DNA from: JACPDI01 sp035463475
GTDB taxonomy: Bacteria > Acidobacteriota > Vicinamibacteria > Vicinamibacterales > 2-12-FULL-66-21
Direction: 5' to 3'
NCBI GenBank assembly: GCA_035463475.1
Contig: DATHTE010000103.1
Coordinates: forward strand, 35,035-99,034
DNA: 64,000 nucleotides
Below the pieces are notes generated by a model. That model had not been told where the DNA came from. It searched no databases and was given only the letters and a program-made list of their open reading frames with translations. This document shows, piece after piece, positions 16,444 to 25,332 of this stretch (positions within the stretch are counted from its first letter, which is position 1; every line of letters begins with the position of its first letter). The position numbers and the translations under genes are program-made.

Positions 16444-18153
16444 TTATCCCACGACCTCGAACACTTCGATCGGCGCCTGCCGCCCTCTGAGGGTCACGGG
16501 CCCCATCGTCCGCAGCGTGAAGCGCTCCTTGAGCATTGAGGCGGTCGCGCCGGTGACGACGATCTGATCCGGCTCGGCGACGCTGTCCTCGATCCGCGAC
16601 GCGGTGTTGACGACGTCGCCGAGCACCGTGAACTCCCGGCGCCGCGGAGAGCCCATGTCGCCGGTCATGGCGCGTCCGCTGTTGATCGCGATGCGCATGC
16701 GGAGGTGTCGGTCCGGGCGCTCGGTGTTCATGGCCGCGAGCGCTCGCTGCATGGCGAGCGCCGTCTCCACCGCGCGCACGGCGTGGTCGGGCTGATCGAA
16801 CGGCGCGCCGAAGACGGCGAGCAGCGCGTCCCCGATGAACTTGTCGAGCGTCCCCTCGTACTCGAAGATCACCTCCGCCATCCGCGAGAAGAACCCGTTG
16901 AGCAGCTGCGCGATCTCGTACGGCGCCAGCGGCTCGCAGATCTGCGTGAAGCCGACCAGGTCGCAGAACATGACCGTGACCTCGCGCTCCTGTGCCATGA
17001 GGCCGGCGTCGGAGCCGGTCCCTCCCTGCAGGATCCGGTTGACGACGGCCGGCGAGTGGTAGCGCTGCAGCTTCTCGCGCCGCCGCAGCTCCTCGACAAG
17101 CTGCGACGAGAGCCGCGCCTGCTCGATCGCCACCGCCGCGTAGTTGCAGAGCGCGGTGAAGACGTCCAGGTCTTCGGACGTGAACTTCTTCGTGCGCGGG
17201 TTGTCGCAGTACAGCACGCCGATGACCTCGTCGCGGTTCCAGAGCGGCGCGCACATGAACGACCGGATGTTCATCGCCTGGATGCTGCCGGCCGCGTCGA
17301 GCCTGGGGTCGTATCGGGCATCGGCGGCGAGCATCGCGACGCGCTCGCGCAGCACGCGGTTCACCACGGTGCGGCTGAGGGTCGGCCGGTCCGGCGTCGA
17401 GCGATCGCGGTTTCTCATCACGCGCGCCGTCAGCGCCTGGTCGCTCGAGTCGCGCAACAGCAGGAACACCCGGTCGGCGGGAACGACGCCGAAGACCAGG
17501 TCTACCACACGCGCGAGGACCTGCGGGAGCGGCTGCATGGTGACGAGCGTGTTGCTGATCTCGGTGAGCAGCCGGAGGAAGCGGCTGCCGCGGCGCTCCC
17601 GCCCGGAGCGGCGCTCACCGGCGGCGCGGCCGCTGTCGACGCGGCGCCGGTCTTCGCCGCGCCGGCGTTCGATGCTGGGCCAGGCCGTCGGCACCGGAAT
17701 CACGGCCGCTGCCGGCGCGTTGACCTCGGGCCGTCCCTCCGCGATCGCGACGCCCGCGGGTTCGACGGGCCGCACACCGCCGGCCCCGGTCTCCACGACT
17801 TTCCGGATGATCGTGCCCGACTCCTCGAGGAGCTGGTGACGTTCGGACAGCAGCTCGGTGGCAGACACCTTCTGCTCGAGCGTGACGATGACCTGGCCAA
17901 GCGTGAAGACGTCTCCCGCCACCAGCTCGCGCTCCCCTTCGAGCGGCGCGTCGTTCACCCGTATCCCGAATCTGCTGCCTGCGTCGCTCAGAAAGCACCG
18001 GTCGCCGGAGACGCGCAGCCGCGCGTGCTGCCGGGAGACGGTGGGATGTGTCATGACGATCTGGTTGGACTGCGCCCGCCCGATCAGCGTCTCCCCCTGG
18101 GCCAGCCATTCCGTGCGCGGCGAGCCCCCTTCGGAGAACGTGACGGTGAGCAT
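16444..18153 (-). CDS. FHA-GAF-class III adenylate cyclase
   Basis: 569 residues. An N-terminal FHA domain (about 5-95) has the phosphothreonine-binding signature IGRAQSN...TVSRQHARL. A charged linker with SIERRRGEDRRR follows, then a GAF domain (about 195-345) and a class III cyclase domain (392-569). The cyclase has metal aspartates Asp398 (FCDLVGFT) and Asp442, adenine-selecting Lys438 (LDKFIGD) and Asp513 (LGDVVNTASR), and transition-state Asn516 and Arg520, so it should be active and make cAMP. The ATG directly abuts the TAG of the upstream Ser/Thr kinase. The FHA domain may read phosphorylation by that kinase; this coupling is inferred. Confidence 0.93.
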   Translation of the reverse strand: MLTVTFSEGGSPRTEWLAQGETLIGRAQSNQIVMTHPTVSRQHARLRVSGDRCFLSDAGSRFGIRVNDAPLEGERELVAGDVFTLGQVIVTLEQKVSATELLSERHQLLEESGTIIRKVVETGAGGVRPVEPAGVAIAEGRPEVNAPAAAVIPVPTAWPSIERRRGEDRRRVDSGRAAGERRSGRERRGSRFLRLLTEISNTLVTMQPLPQVLARVVDLVFGVVPADRVFLLLRDSSDQALTARVMRNRDRSTPDRPTLSRTVVNRVLRERVAMLAADARYDPRLDAAGSIQAMNIRSFMCAPLWNRDEVIGVLYCDNPRTKKFTSEDLDVFTALCNYAAVAIEQARLSSQLVEELRRREKLQRYHSPAVVNRILQGGTGSDAGLMAQEREVTVMFCDLVGFTQICEPLAPYEIAQLLNGFFSRMAEVIFEYEGTLDKFIGDALLAVFGAPFDQPDHAVRAVETALAMQRALAAMNTERPDRHLRMRIAINSGRAMTGDMGSPRRREFTVLGDVVNTASRIEDSVAEPDQIVVTGATASMLKERFTLRTMGPVTLRGRQAPIEVFEVVG

Positions 18154-20019
18154 CTACTTCTCCTCGAGCCGCTCGACGTTCCTGCCCGAGCGCTCCGCGA
18201 TCGCCGTCGCCAGACGGTTGACCTGCTCCGGCCTCAAGCGGAACACGAAGAACCGCTTCGCGGTGCGGATCGTCAACCAGTGCCGGTCCCCTCGCCCGAA
18301 GAGCGGAAACCCTCCGCCACCAGTCCTCATGACCGGCGCGGGCCCGCCTGGCGAGCTCCACAGAGGATTTCGCGAATGCGAGTAGGCGACGCTCAGCACG
18401 TCCGCGTACAAGACCACCTCCTCGGCGCCGTTTTTGAGCGACGAGGTAATCCCCGTCGGCGTCAACGTGAGATCTGCGTCCAACTCGCGCGCCGTGTTCC
18501 TTTCGGTGAACAGCTCCTTCACGCCCGCAAAGGTCACTGGGGGCAGCGCGGCGCTCTCCGGCGCGGCTGGCGCGTCCGCCGTGGCCGGCGTCGATCGCCG
18601 GGGCCGCGCACCCGGCGTGCCCGTGGCTGCTGCAGCGGCGCGATCGGGCGCGGGCGCCGAAACGGTTGCGGGGCCGGACGCGGGCGCGGCAGCGGGCGCG
18701 CCAGCCGCTGCGCGTGGCGCGGCCGGTTCCTTCGCGGGCACTGACGACGATGCGGCAGCGGGTCCGGCGGCCGCGGGCGAGGGCGAGGGCGCTTGTGGAG
18801 ATCCCCTTCCAGTTGCCGGCGCGGCGCCGCCTGCGGGCGCCGCAGTTGTTGGTGCGGACGCCGCTGGAGGCGCAGGGGCGGTAGCCATCCGCCGGCCCAC
18901 GAACACGGCGACACCGGCCGCCGCGACGATGACGACAAGACAGATCGTGGCGATACCCGCGAACACGTGCTGGCGTTTCAGCACAACGGTGGCGCTTTGC
19001 GGAGCGGCTGCTGCGGAGGGCGACGGCGCAGCAACAGGAGTCCCGGTCGCGGAAGCAGGCGTGTACGGAATGGGCGGCGGCGCGGGGGTGGAGAGCGGCA
19101 GCGTCTCCGCCATCGGCGCGTCCTGTTTCAGGGGGGTGTCCGGCGGAAGCGTCGTTTCAAGGGCCGTTTCGTCGGCTCGTGGCGGCACGGGGATCGGGCC
19201 GCTCGCGATGCCGGCGCACGTCGTGACAATCGCCGTCCTGAAGGCTTCGGCCGTCGGAAACCGATCGGCGGGCGATTTCGACAGCGCGCGATCGAGCACC
19301 TGGCCGCACCACGCGGGCAACTCCGTGCGGAACTGGCGCAGCGGCGTCGGCGGATCCTTCAGCTGCTTCTGCACCATCGCGATGGCCGTGTCCGCGCGGA
19401 ACGGCAGCTTCCCGGTGAGCAGCCGGTACAGGATCACGCCCACGGCGTAGAGATCCGCGCGGCCATCGACGTCGTCGCCCAGGATCTGCTCCGGCGCCAT
19501 GTAGGCTGGCGTGCCCATCATCACGCCGTCCGAGGTCATGTGCTCCGAGCCGAGCACGCGCGCGATCCCGAAGTCGAGGATCTTGACGCCGCCGAACTCG
19601 GTCACCATCAGGTTGGCCGGCTTCAGGTCGCGATGCACGACGCCGGCGCGATGCGCGTAGGCAAGCGGATCGAGGATCTGGATCGCGACCTGCGCGGCCA
19701 CCTCCGGCGCAAGCGGCCCCCAGCGTTCGGCGAGCTTGTCGAGCGACTCGCCGCGGACGAACTCCATGACAAGCAGCAGGTCCTGCTCGTCGCGGTAGAG
19801 CTCGAAGATCGTGGCGATGCCGGGGTGATTCAGCTTGGCGAGCGTCGTCGCTTCCGCGCGGAAGCGCCGGACCACGTCGGAATCGGCGAGGTCCGGGTTG
19901 AGCACCTTGATGGCCACGTCGCGATCGAGCGATTCGTCGATCGCGCGGTAGACCGTGCCCATGCCGCCGCGCCCGAGCCGTTCGACAATGCGGTATTTGC
20001 CGAAGGTTCTGCCGATCAT
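18154..20019 (-). CDS. Transmembrane Ser/Thr protein kinase (PknB-like)
   Basis: 621 residues. The Hanks-type kinase domain (about 8-270) is intact: GRGGMG loop, Lys38 (VAIKVL), catalytic HRDLKPAN (Asp131), DFG at 149-151 and GTPAYMAPEQ. An Ala/Pro-rich linker flanks a membrane helix near residues 360-385. A second long low-complexity stretch leads to a C-terminal domain of about 120 residues that resembles a PH-like fold and carries no PASTA repeats. The gene is followed without a gap by the FHA-cyclase gene, so the two are almost certainly co-transcribed. Confidence 0.93.
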   Translation of the reverse strand: MIGRTFGKYRIVERLGRGGMGTVYRAIDESLDRDVAIKVLNPDLADSDVVRRFRAEATTLAKLNHPGIATIFELYRDEQDLLLVMEFVRGESLDKLAERWGPLAPEVAAQVAIQILDPLAYAHRAGVVHRDLKPANLMVTEFGGVKILDFGIARVLGSEHMTSDGVMMGTPAYMAPEQILGDDVDGRADLYAVGVILYRLLTGKLPFRADTAIAMVQKQLKDPPTPLRQFRTELPAWCGQVLDRALSKSPADRFPTAEAFRTAIVTTCAGIASGPIPVPPRADETALETTLPPDTPLKQDAPMAETLPLSTPAPPPIPYTPASATGTPVAAPSPSAAAAPQSATVVLKRQHVFAGIATICLVVIVAAAGVAVFVGRRMATAPAPPAASAPTTAAPAGGAAPATGRGSPQAPSPSPAAAGPAAASSSVPAKEPAAPRAAAGAPAAAPASGPATVSAPAPDRAAAAATGTPGARPRRSTPATADAPAAPESAALPPVTFAGVKELFTERNTARELDADLTLTPTGITSSLKNGAEEVVLYADVLSVAYSHSRNPLWSSPGGPAPVMRTGGGGFPLFGRGDRHWLTIRTAKRFFVFRLRPEQVNRLATAIAERSGRNVERLEEK

Positions 20020-20093
20020 TGAAGGGGAGTCCCGCGCCGCGGAAGTGTATCACGCGTGGCGGCGCGGGTGCTTCGCGCGGCAGTCCGCCGCGG

Positions 20094-21572
20094 CTATTTC
20101 AAGTTGAACGTCGCGCCAACGACCCAGACTCGCGCGCCGCCCAATTCGAACGGGTCGCCCCGATTCGCTGGAGGTTTGCCGACCAGGTCTTCATTGGAGA
20201 CCGCGCGGGTGAAAAGCCAGCCGACCCCGCCGTTCAACGCGAGGCCGCGCACCAGCAGAAACGAGCCGCCGAAGCCGACGCCGAAGTCCGGCGTGAGGAT
20301 CGCGCTCCAGAAGAAGCGCAGGCGCTCGGACCATGTCGGCGAGATCGTGTCGGCATCGTAGCCTGTCGGGCTCCAGTTCATGAGGATCATCGTCAGCTCG
20401 CGACCTAGGGGATCGGCAACGACCTGGTCCCCCTCCAGCTTCGCGCGCACTTTTCTCATCTTTGGGTCCAGCACCACGCCGGTGCCCGCGCCGAAGGAGA
20501 AGTACGTCAGCGGACGATTGCGAAAGCTCACGTCCGCTTCGACGCGCTCGGGACCGTTGGCAACGAGCTCCCGGAATTTCGCATCGACGGTCCGAATCAC
20601 GTTCAAATCGGTGTCGCCTGGCCTGGTTCCGTCCGGCCCGCACGTTTGCTCGCACCGCCTGTACTCGGCGCCGAATGCGGTGTCGAACGCCTCGAGGCAG
20701 GCCCGCGCAGCCAGTCTGCCGGTCGCGCAGGCGTCGGCGGCGCTCGCCGCAGCCGTCGCCAGAAGCGCCGCATAGCGTCGGGCCGGCTCCGAGAGCGCCA
20801 CATCCGTGAAGCGCAGCGCGCTCGCCAGGCTGGCGGCCGCCTCCTTGAAGCGCTCCACAATCATCGGCAGGTGCGCCGTACTTTTGGCCTGCACGGTGGC
20901 GCGGCGAAACGGCAGCTTGACGGCGCTGGCAGTCACGTACACCTGAGGCGGCGCCTCGCCCTCCTTCCGACCCTCCTCGGCCAGCAATCGCCGTTCTTCC
21001 GGTTCCCCCGCGACGCCCGCAACGAGGCCGATCAGGGGGCCGATGATCTTCTCAGCCAGCGCAGGAATCTGAGCGAGAAGCGGATTCTCTTCAGGAGTGG
21101 AGCGATACACCGTCACCAGCGTTGCGCGGCGATCGATCGAGAGAAACAGCTCATACAGCTGCGGATCGGAAGATCGCACGCCGATCCCGGGCAGGTCGAG
21201 CGCATACGGCCGATCGGTCGAACCCTTCAGCATCAGCCGCCTGAGCACGGTCTTGCCGGAGACGTCGACGGCAGCCCAAACGATCGCCAGGTGGTGTTTG
21301 TCGTAGTTGAAGGCCTCGTGGGACGTCGTCGTCCGGGCTGCGTCAACAATGCCCCTGGCCAGTTGCCGGGCCTTGACATCTTCTCCGCTCACGAACAGCC
21401 GATTCAGGTCATCGAGCTTGGTGACAGGCCGTTCGGTGGGGACGGGCCCGGCGACAACCACGGTCTGCGTGTCCACGACCTGCGCCCACACCGCGGAGGA
21501 CGCCGCCAGGATGAGGATGGCGACCAGGCAGGGCACGCGCATTCGCCGGGCGCGCAGAAGTGAGCCAGTCAT
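20094..21572 (-). CDS. Hypothetical exported protein, possible beta-barrel C terminus
   Basis: 492 residues. The N terminus has a signal-type hydrophobic stretch (CLVAILILAASSAVWAQ); the start could be ATG 21572 or ATG 21542, and no Shine-Dalgarno sequence decides between them. I recognise no domain. The central region includes an acidic/Ala-rich helix and four closely spaced cysteines (CATG...CLEAF, CEQTCG). The last 100 residues have alternating, glycine-rich strands (FGVGFGGSFLLV) as in small outer-membrane barrels. It lies upstream of the kinase gene on the same strand with a 74-base gap and is divergent from the M48 peptidase. Confidence 0.7.
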   Translation of the reverse strand: MTGSLLRARRMRVPCLVAILILAASSAVWAQVVDTQTVVVAGPVPTERPVTKLDDLNRLFVSGEDVKARQLARGIVDAARTTTSHEAFNYDKHHLAIVWAAVDVSGKTVLRRLMLKGSTDRPYALDLPGIGVRSSDPQLYELFLSIDRRATLVTVYRSTPEENPLLAQIPALAEKIIGPLIGLVAGVAGEPEERRLLAEEGRKEGEAPPQVYVTASAVKLPFRRATVQAKSTAHLPMIVERFKEAAASLASALRFTDVALSEPARRYAALLATAAASAADACATGRLAARACLEAFDTAFGAEYRRCEQTCGPDGTRPGDTDLNVIRTVDAKFRELVANGPERVEADVSFRNRPLTYFSFGAGTGVVLDPKMRKVRAKLEGDQVVADPLGRELTMILMNWSPTGYDADTISPTWSERLRFFWSAILTPDFGVGFGGSFLLVRGLALNGGVGWLFTRAVSNEDLVGKPPANRGDPFELGGARVWVVGATFNLK

Positions 21573-21710
21573 GCGATACGGCCCGTGTGTGTGAGGAGAC
21601 GCTAGCACAGGAGAACCGTGCTGTCTGTCTGTCCGTCCTTGTCCTACCAGGCAGGTGCGGGCCGCGCCGCAGTTGACCTGGCACCCGGTACGTCGGAAGA
21701 TGGCGCACGC

Positions 21711-22964
21711 ATGCTGCACCTGGCGCTCGCCCTCACCGTCGCGTCGCTCGCGGCGCAGCCGGAGCTCGCGAATCTCCCCCACCCGGACCCCGCCGTCGTG
21801 GGCGTGGAAGCGGCCACGCAGGCGTACCTGGACACCGTTCCGCCCGAGAAGCGGGCGCGATCGGACGCCTACTTCGAAGGCGGCTACTGGCTGATGCTCT
21901 GGCGGTTCCTCTGGTCCTCGCTGGCGATGCTCGTGCTTCTGCACTTCGGACTCTCCGCGCGCCTGCGCGACGCTGCCGCGCGGATCACGGCCCGACCCCT
22001 CCTGCAGCCAGCCATCTATTGGGTTGGCTTCACATTGTTCGCGTTCCTGTTCGCGCTGCCGCTCAGCGTCTACGCGGACTTCATCCGCGAGCACCAGTAC
22101 GCGTTGTCCACGCAGACGCTTGGCGCCTGGTTCGCGGATACGCTCAAGACGCTCGGGCTCGAGCTGGTCCTGGGCGCGATCGGCGTTTCCGTCTTCTACG
22201 CCGCGCTGCGGCGGACGGGCGCGCGGTGGTGGCTCTGGGGCACGGGGATCGCGGTCGCCTTTCTCGCGTTCACGATCGCGATCGCGCCCGTGTACATCGC
22301 TCCCCTGTTCAACACGTTCCAGCCGCTGAAGGACCCCGCGATTCGCGAACCGATCCTGACCGTGGCCCGCGCCAACGGCATCCAGGCCAACGAGGTGTGG
22401 GAGATGGACGCGTCGCGGCAGACCACGCGCACCAGCGCGAACGTGAGCGGGATGTTCGGAACCGAGCGGATCACCCTGAACGACAACCTGCTGAGACGCG
22501 CGTCGCGCGGCGCGGTGCTGGCCGTCATGGGGCACGAGATGGCGCATTACGTGCTGAACCACGGCTACGAGATGCTGCTGTCGTTCGGCCTGGTGATCGC
22601 TTTTGGGTTCGCCGTCACGGCGCGAGGGTTTCCCGCGCTCGCGGCGCGCTACGGCGGCCGCTGGCGCGCCCGCGCCGTGGACGACCCCGCCGGGCTGCCG
22701 CTAATCGTGCTGATCTTCGGCGCGTACTTCTTCCTCATGACGCCGGTGACCAACTCGATCATCCGCAGCAACGAGTATGAGGCGGACGTCTTCGGCCTCC
22801 ACGCGGCGAAGGAACCGGAAGGCTTCGTCGAGGCGACCCTGCTGCTCGCCGAGTATCGCAAGCTGCACCCCGGCAGGCTCGAAGAGATCCTGTTCTACGA
22901 CCATCCCTCGGGATACACGCGAATCTACACGGCGATGCGGTGGAAGGCCGAACAGCGGCGATGA
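21711..22964 (+). CDS. M48-family membrane zinc endopeptidase (Ste24/CAAX-protease type)
   Basis: 417 residues with about seven hydrophobic segments. The zinc motif HEMAH is at 275-279, and the third ligand lies in SNEYEADVFG, about 70 residues later. The hydrophobic N-terminal half and the RxxNANVSGMFGTERITLND-type region match the Ste24/M48 layout. Such proteases act at the membrane on prenylated proteins in eukaryotes and on misfolded membrane or exported proteins in bacteria (HtpX, BepA). ATG 21711 is chosen because the product begins with a hydrophobic signal-like segment; the longer in-frame start at 21618 adds an unlikely leader. Confidence 0.9.
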   Translation: MLHLALALTVASLAAQPELANLPHPDPAVVGVEAATQAYLDTVPPEKRARSDAYFEGGYWLMLWRFLWSSLAMLVLLHFGLSARLRDAAARITARPLLQPAIYWVGFTLFAFLFALPLSVYADFIREHQYALSTQTLGAWFADTLKTLGLELVLGAIGVSVFYAALRRTGARWWLWGTGIAVAFLAFTIAIAPVYIAPLFNTFQPLKDPAIREPILTVARANGIQANEVWEMDASRQTTRTSANVSGMFGTERITLNDNLLRRASRGAVLAVMGHEMAHYVLNHGYEMLLSFGLVIAFGFAVTARGFPALAARYGGRWRARAVDDPAGLPLIVLIFGAYFFLMTPVTNSIIRSNEYEADVFGLHAAKEPEGFVEATLLLAEYRKLHPGRLEEILFYDHPSGYTRIYTAMRWKAEQRR

Positions 22965-22992
22965 CGCAGATTTGAGAGGCGCGAAACGGGGG

Positions 22993-23247
22993 CTATCCCG
23001 CCCTCCGCACGGCGCTTTCGGGGTCGTCGTCGACGGACAGCTTCATCAACTGCTGGCGGAGATTGCCTGCATAGGTGTGCGCCGTCACCTCGGAGTTGAA
23101 CCGCTCCGCAATCACGAGTTGACGGTCCTGGAACACGCGCACTTCGTAGTGCAGGTCGTGCACGGCGAGCAGGCTGCACTCCACGAGACTGGCGCGGGTC
23201 CTGATCTGCCAGAGCGAGACGGGCTCCAGAAGCTGGCCGTCGGCCAT
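22993..23247 (-). CDS. Conserved-looking small hypothetical protein
   Basis: 84 residues, soluble, with a mixed alpha/beta pattern (YEVRVFQDRQLVIAERF) and an acidic C-terminal half. No recognised family. AAGGAG lies correctly before ATG 23247, and a strong sigma-70-like promoter is visible about 40 bases upstream, so this is a convincingly expressed single gene despite its size. It is convergent to the M48 peptidase. Confidence 0.75.
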   Translation of the reverse strand: MADGQLLEPVSLWQIRTRASLVECSLLAVHDLHYEVRVFQDRQLVIAERFNSEVTAHTYAGNLRQQLMKLSVDDDPESAVRRAG

Positions 23248-23286
23248 CGCAGGTCTTCTCCTTCGGTTGTCGGGTGACGAAACTTT

Positions 23287-23314
23287 ATTATCTGCGTTGC
23301 GAAACCGAAGTCAA
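23287..23314 (-). promoter_or_regulatory. Sigma-70-type promoter of the 84-residue gene
   Basis: On the minus strand, TTGACT (23314-23309) and GATAAT (23292-23287) are separated by 16 bases. Each hexamer matches consensus at five of six positions. Transcription would start near 23280, giving a leader of roughly 30 bases before ATG 23247. It is the best promoter by eye in the window and stands out against the GC-rich background. Confidence 0.65.
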
Positions 23315-23405
23315 CTGAAAATCGACCGCCCGATCTAACATCCCCCGCTCCCGTGCACTTGCAGGCAACGCGTGCACCTCGCCCTGTGCGCAGGACGCTG
23401 AAAAC

Positions 23406-23705
23406 ATGACCCCCGACCTCGCCCGGGCGGTCATCACGGGCACCGCCATCGCGACGGTGTATGCGCTGGCCGCCCTCGTCGCGCGCGGCGATCGGGTGCT
23501 GATGTATACGGACGGCATCACCGAGGCGGGCGGCGCGGGAGACGAGTTGTTTGGAGTTGACCGGCTGCGCGCGATCGTCGCCGAATCGCGCGGCGGAGCG
23601 GAGCGTCTCGCGTCCATGGTCATTGAAGCCGCGACGACCTTCCGGCGCCGCGGCGACCTGGCGCTCGACGATGATTGCACGCTCGTCGCGATCGAGGCCC
23701 GCTGA
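23406..23705 (+). pseudogene. Truncated RsbU/SpoIIE-type PP2C phosphatase
   Basis: 99 residues. From residue 24 on, the sequence is the C-terminal end of a SpoIIE/RsbU phosphatase: GDRVLMYTDGITEAGGAGDELFG, then LDDDCTLVAIEA with the metal-binding aspartates. The N-terminal half of the catalytic domain and any sensor domain are missing. The first 23 residues (to about 23474) read like the start of an unrelated membrane protein. It appears to be a fusion of two remnants and is unlikely to dephosphorylate anything. Confidence 0.7.
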
Positions 23706-23730
23706 GCGCGCGTCGGCTATCATACGCGGC

Positions 23731-25332
23731 GTGAACCCAGGCACAATCCCGCTCGCGATGGCCATCACGGCCGCGGTGTTCGTCGCGCGGGCGACGCCGG
23801 CCGGCCAGCAGGCGCCTCCGCCGTTTGCGATCGAGGAGGCGTCCATCCGCGACATTCACGCGGCGATGCGCGAGGGGCGCCTGACGTGCGACGCGCTGGT
23901 GCGTGGATACCTTCGACGCATCGAGGCGTACGACAAGAACGGCCCGGCGCTCAACACCATCGTCGTGGTGAACCCACACGCGCTGGCCGACGCGGCCGAA
24001 CTCGATCGCCGGTTCAAGGCGGCCGGACCGGTCGGGCTGTTGCACTGCATCCCCGCGATCGTCAAAGACAATTTCGAGACCGTCGGCCTGCAGAGCGCGG
24101 CCGGCTCCCTCGCGCTCGAAGGGTTCGTCTCGCCCAGGGACGCGTTCCAGGTGAAGCGGATCCGGGAGGCGGGCGCGATCGTCCTCGCCAAGTCGAACAT
24201 GGCGGAGTGGGCGTTCTCGCCGTACGAAACGGTGAACTCGATCCTGCCCGGCTACACGAAGAATCCGTACGCGCTCGACCGGGTGACGGCGGGATCGAGC
24301 GGCGGCACGGCGGCGGCCGTGGCCGCGAGCTTCGGCGCAGTCGGCCTCGGCAGCGACACGGGCAACTCGATCCGCGGTCCCTCGTCCCACCAGGCGCTCG
24401 CGGGGATCCGGTCGACGATGGGGCTGACGAGCCGCGCCGGCGTCGTGCCGCTCAACCTGCTCGCGGACATCGCGGGGCCGATGACGAGAACGCTCGAGGA
24501 TGCGGTGATCGTCCTTCAGGCGATCGCCGGTCCCGATCCGGACGACCCGGTCACAATGGCGGACAGCGCGGTGGCGCGCAGGTTCGCGCCCGGCGCGCGG
24601 CCGGCGCGCCTGCCGGACTATCGCGCGTCGCTCGTGAGCGACGGGTTCAAAGGGGCGCGCGTCGGCGTGCTGCGCCAGGCCTACGAACGCGAGACGACGG
24701 ACCAGGAGATCGTCAGCGTGTTCGTCGCGGCCGTCGAACACATGCGGCGCGCCGGCGCGGTCGTGCTGGATCCGTTTCGGGTGGAGCTCGGGACGGGCCG
24801 GCCCCAGGGCATGGCGCCGTGCGGCGGCTTCAAGCACGACATCAACCGGTATCTCGCCGCCCACGGCAACAAGGTGCCGGTGCGCTCGCTCGAGGACATC
24901 ATCAAGTCGCGCCGTTTCCATCCCGGCGTCCAGCGCCGGCTCGAACAATCGCAGGAGGGCCCCGAGAACGCGCTCGACTCGGATGCATGCGCGGCCGAGG
25001 CGGAGTACCGCCAGCAGGTGCGCAGCGCGGTGCTGAAGGCGATGGACGCGGAGCGGGTGGATGCGCTGGTGTACCCGACGTGGAGCAACCCGCCGCGGCT
25101 GATCGGCGACTTGAACACGCCCCACGGCGACAACAGCCAGTTCTTCTCGCCGGTCACCGGCTTCCCCGCTATCAACGTCCCGATGGGTTACACGCGCGGC
25201 GGCCTGCTGCCGGCGGGCATCACGTTCTTCGGCCGCGCGTGGGACGAGCCGAGACTGATCCGGCTGGCGTACGCATACGAGCAGGCGACGCGGCATCGGC
25301 GTCCGCCGCCTTCGACGCCGCCGCTGCGGTAG
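23731..25332 (+). CDS. Exported amidase-signature hydrolase
   Basis: 533 residues with an N-terminal signal peptide. The amidase-signature triad is present: Lys112 in IVKDNF, the Ser pair near 189-190 in AGSSGGTAA, and Ser213 in GSDTGNSIRGPS. The enzyme would hydrolyse a C-N amide bond outside the cytoplasm. It is distinct from GatA, which is cytoplasmic and has GatB/GatC partners, absent here. GTG 23731 gives a full signal peptide; ATG 23758 is an alternative. The last 113 bases overlap the 3' end of a methyltransferase gene on the opposite strand. Confidence 0.88.
   Translation: MNPGTIPLAMAITAAVFVARATPAGQQAPPPFAIEEASIRDIHAAMREGRLTCDALVRGYLRRIEAYDKNGPALNTIVVVNPHALADAAELDRRFKAAGPVGLLHCIPAIVKDNFETVGLQSAAGSLALEGFVSPRDAFQVKRIREAGAIVLAKSNMAEWAFSPYETVNSILPGYTKNPYALDRVTAGSSGGTAAAVAASFGAVGLGSDTGNSIRGPSSHQALAGIRSTMGLTSRAGVVPLNLLADIAGPMTRTLEDAVIVLQAIAGPDPDDPVTMADSAVARRFAPGARPARLPDYRASLVSDGFKGARVGVLRQAYERETTDQEIVSVFVAAVEHMRRAGAVVLDPFRVELGTGRPQGMAPCGGFKHDINRYLAAHGNKVPVRSLEDIIKSRRFHPGVQRRLEQSQEGPENALDSDACAAEAEYRQQVRSAVLKAMDAERVDALVYPTWSNPPRLIGDLNTPHGDNSQFFSPVTGFPAINVPMGYTRGGLLPAGITFFGRAWDEPRLIRLAYAYEQATRHRRPPPSTPPLR

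Noticed and set aside
16705..18744. 679-codon plus-strand frame
   Set aside because: Antisense shadow of the FHA-cyclase and kinase genes; Arg/Glu/Pro-rich with no motif.
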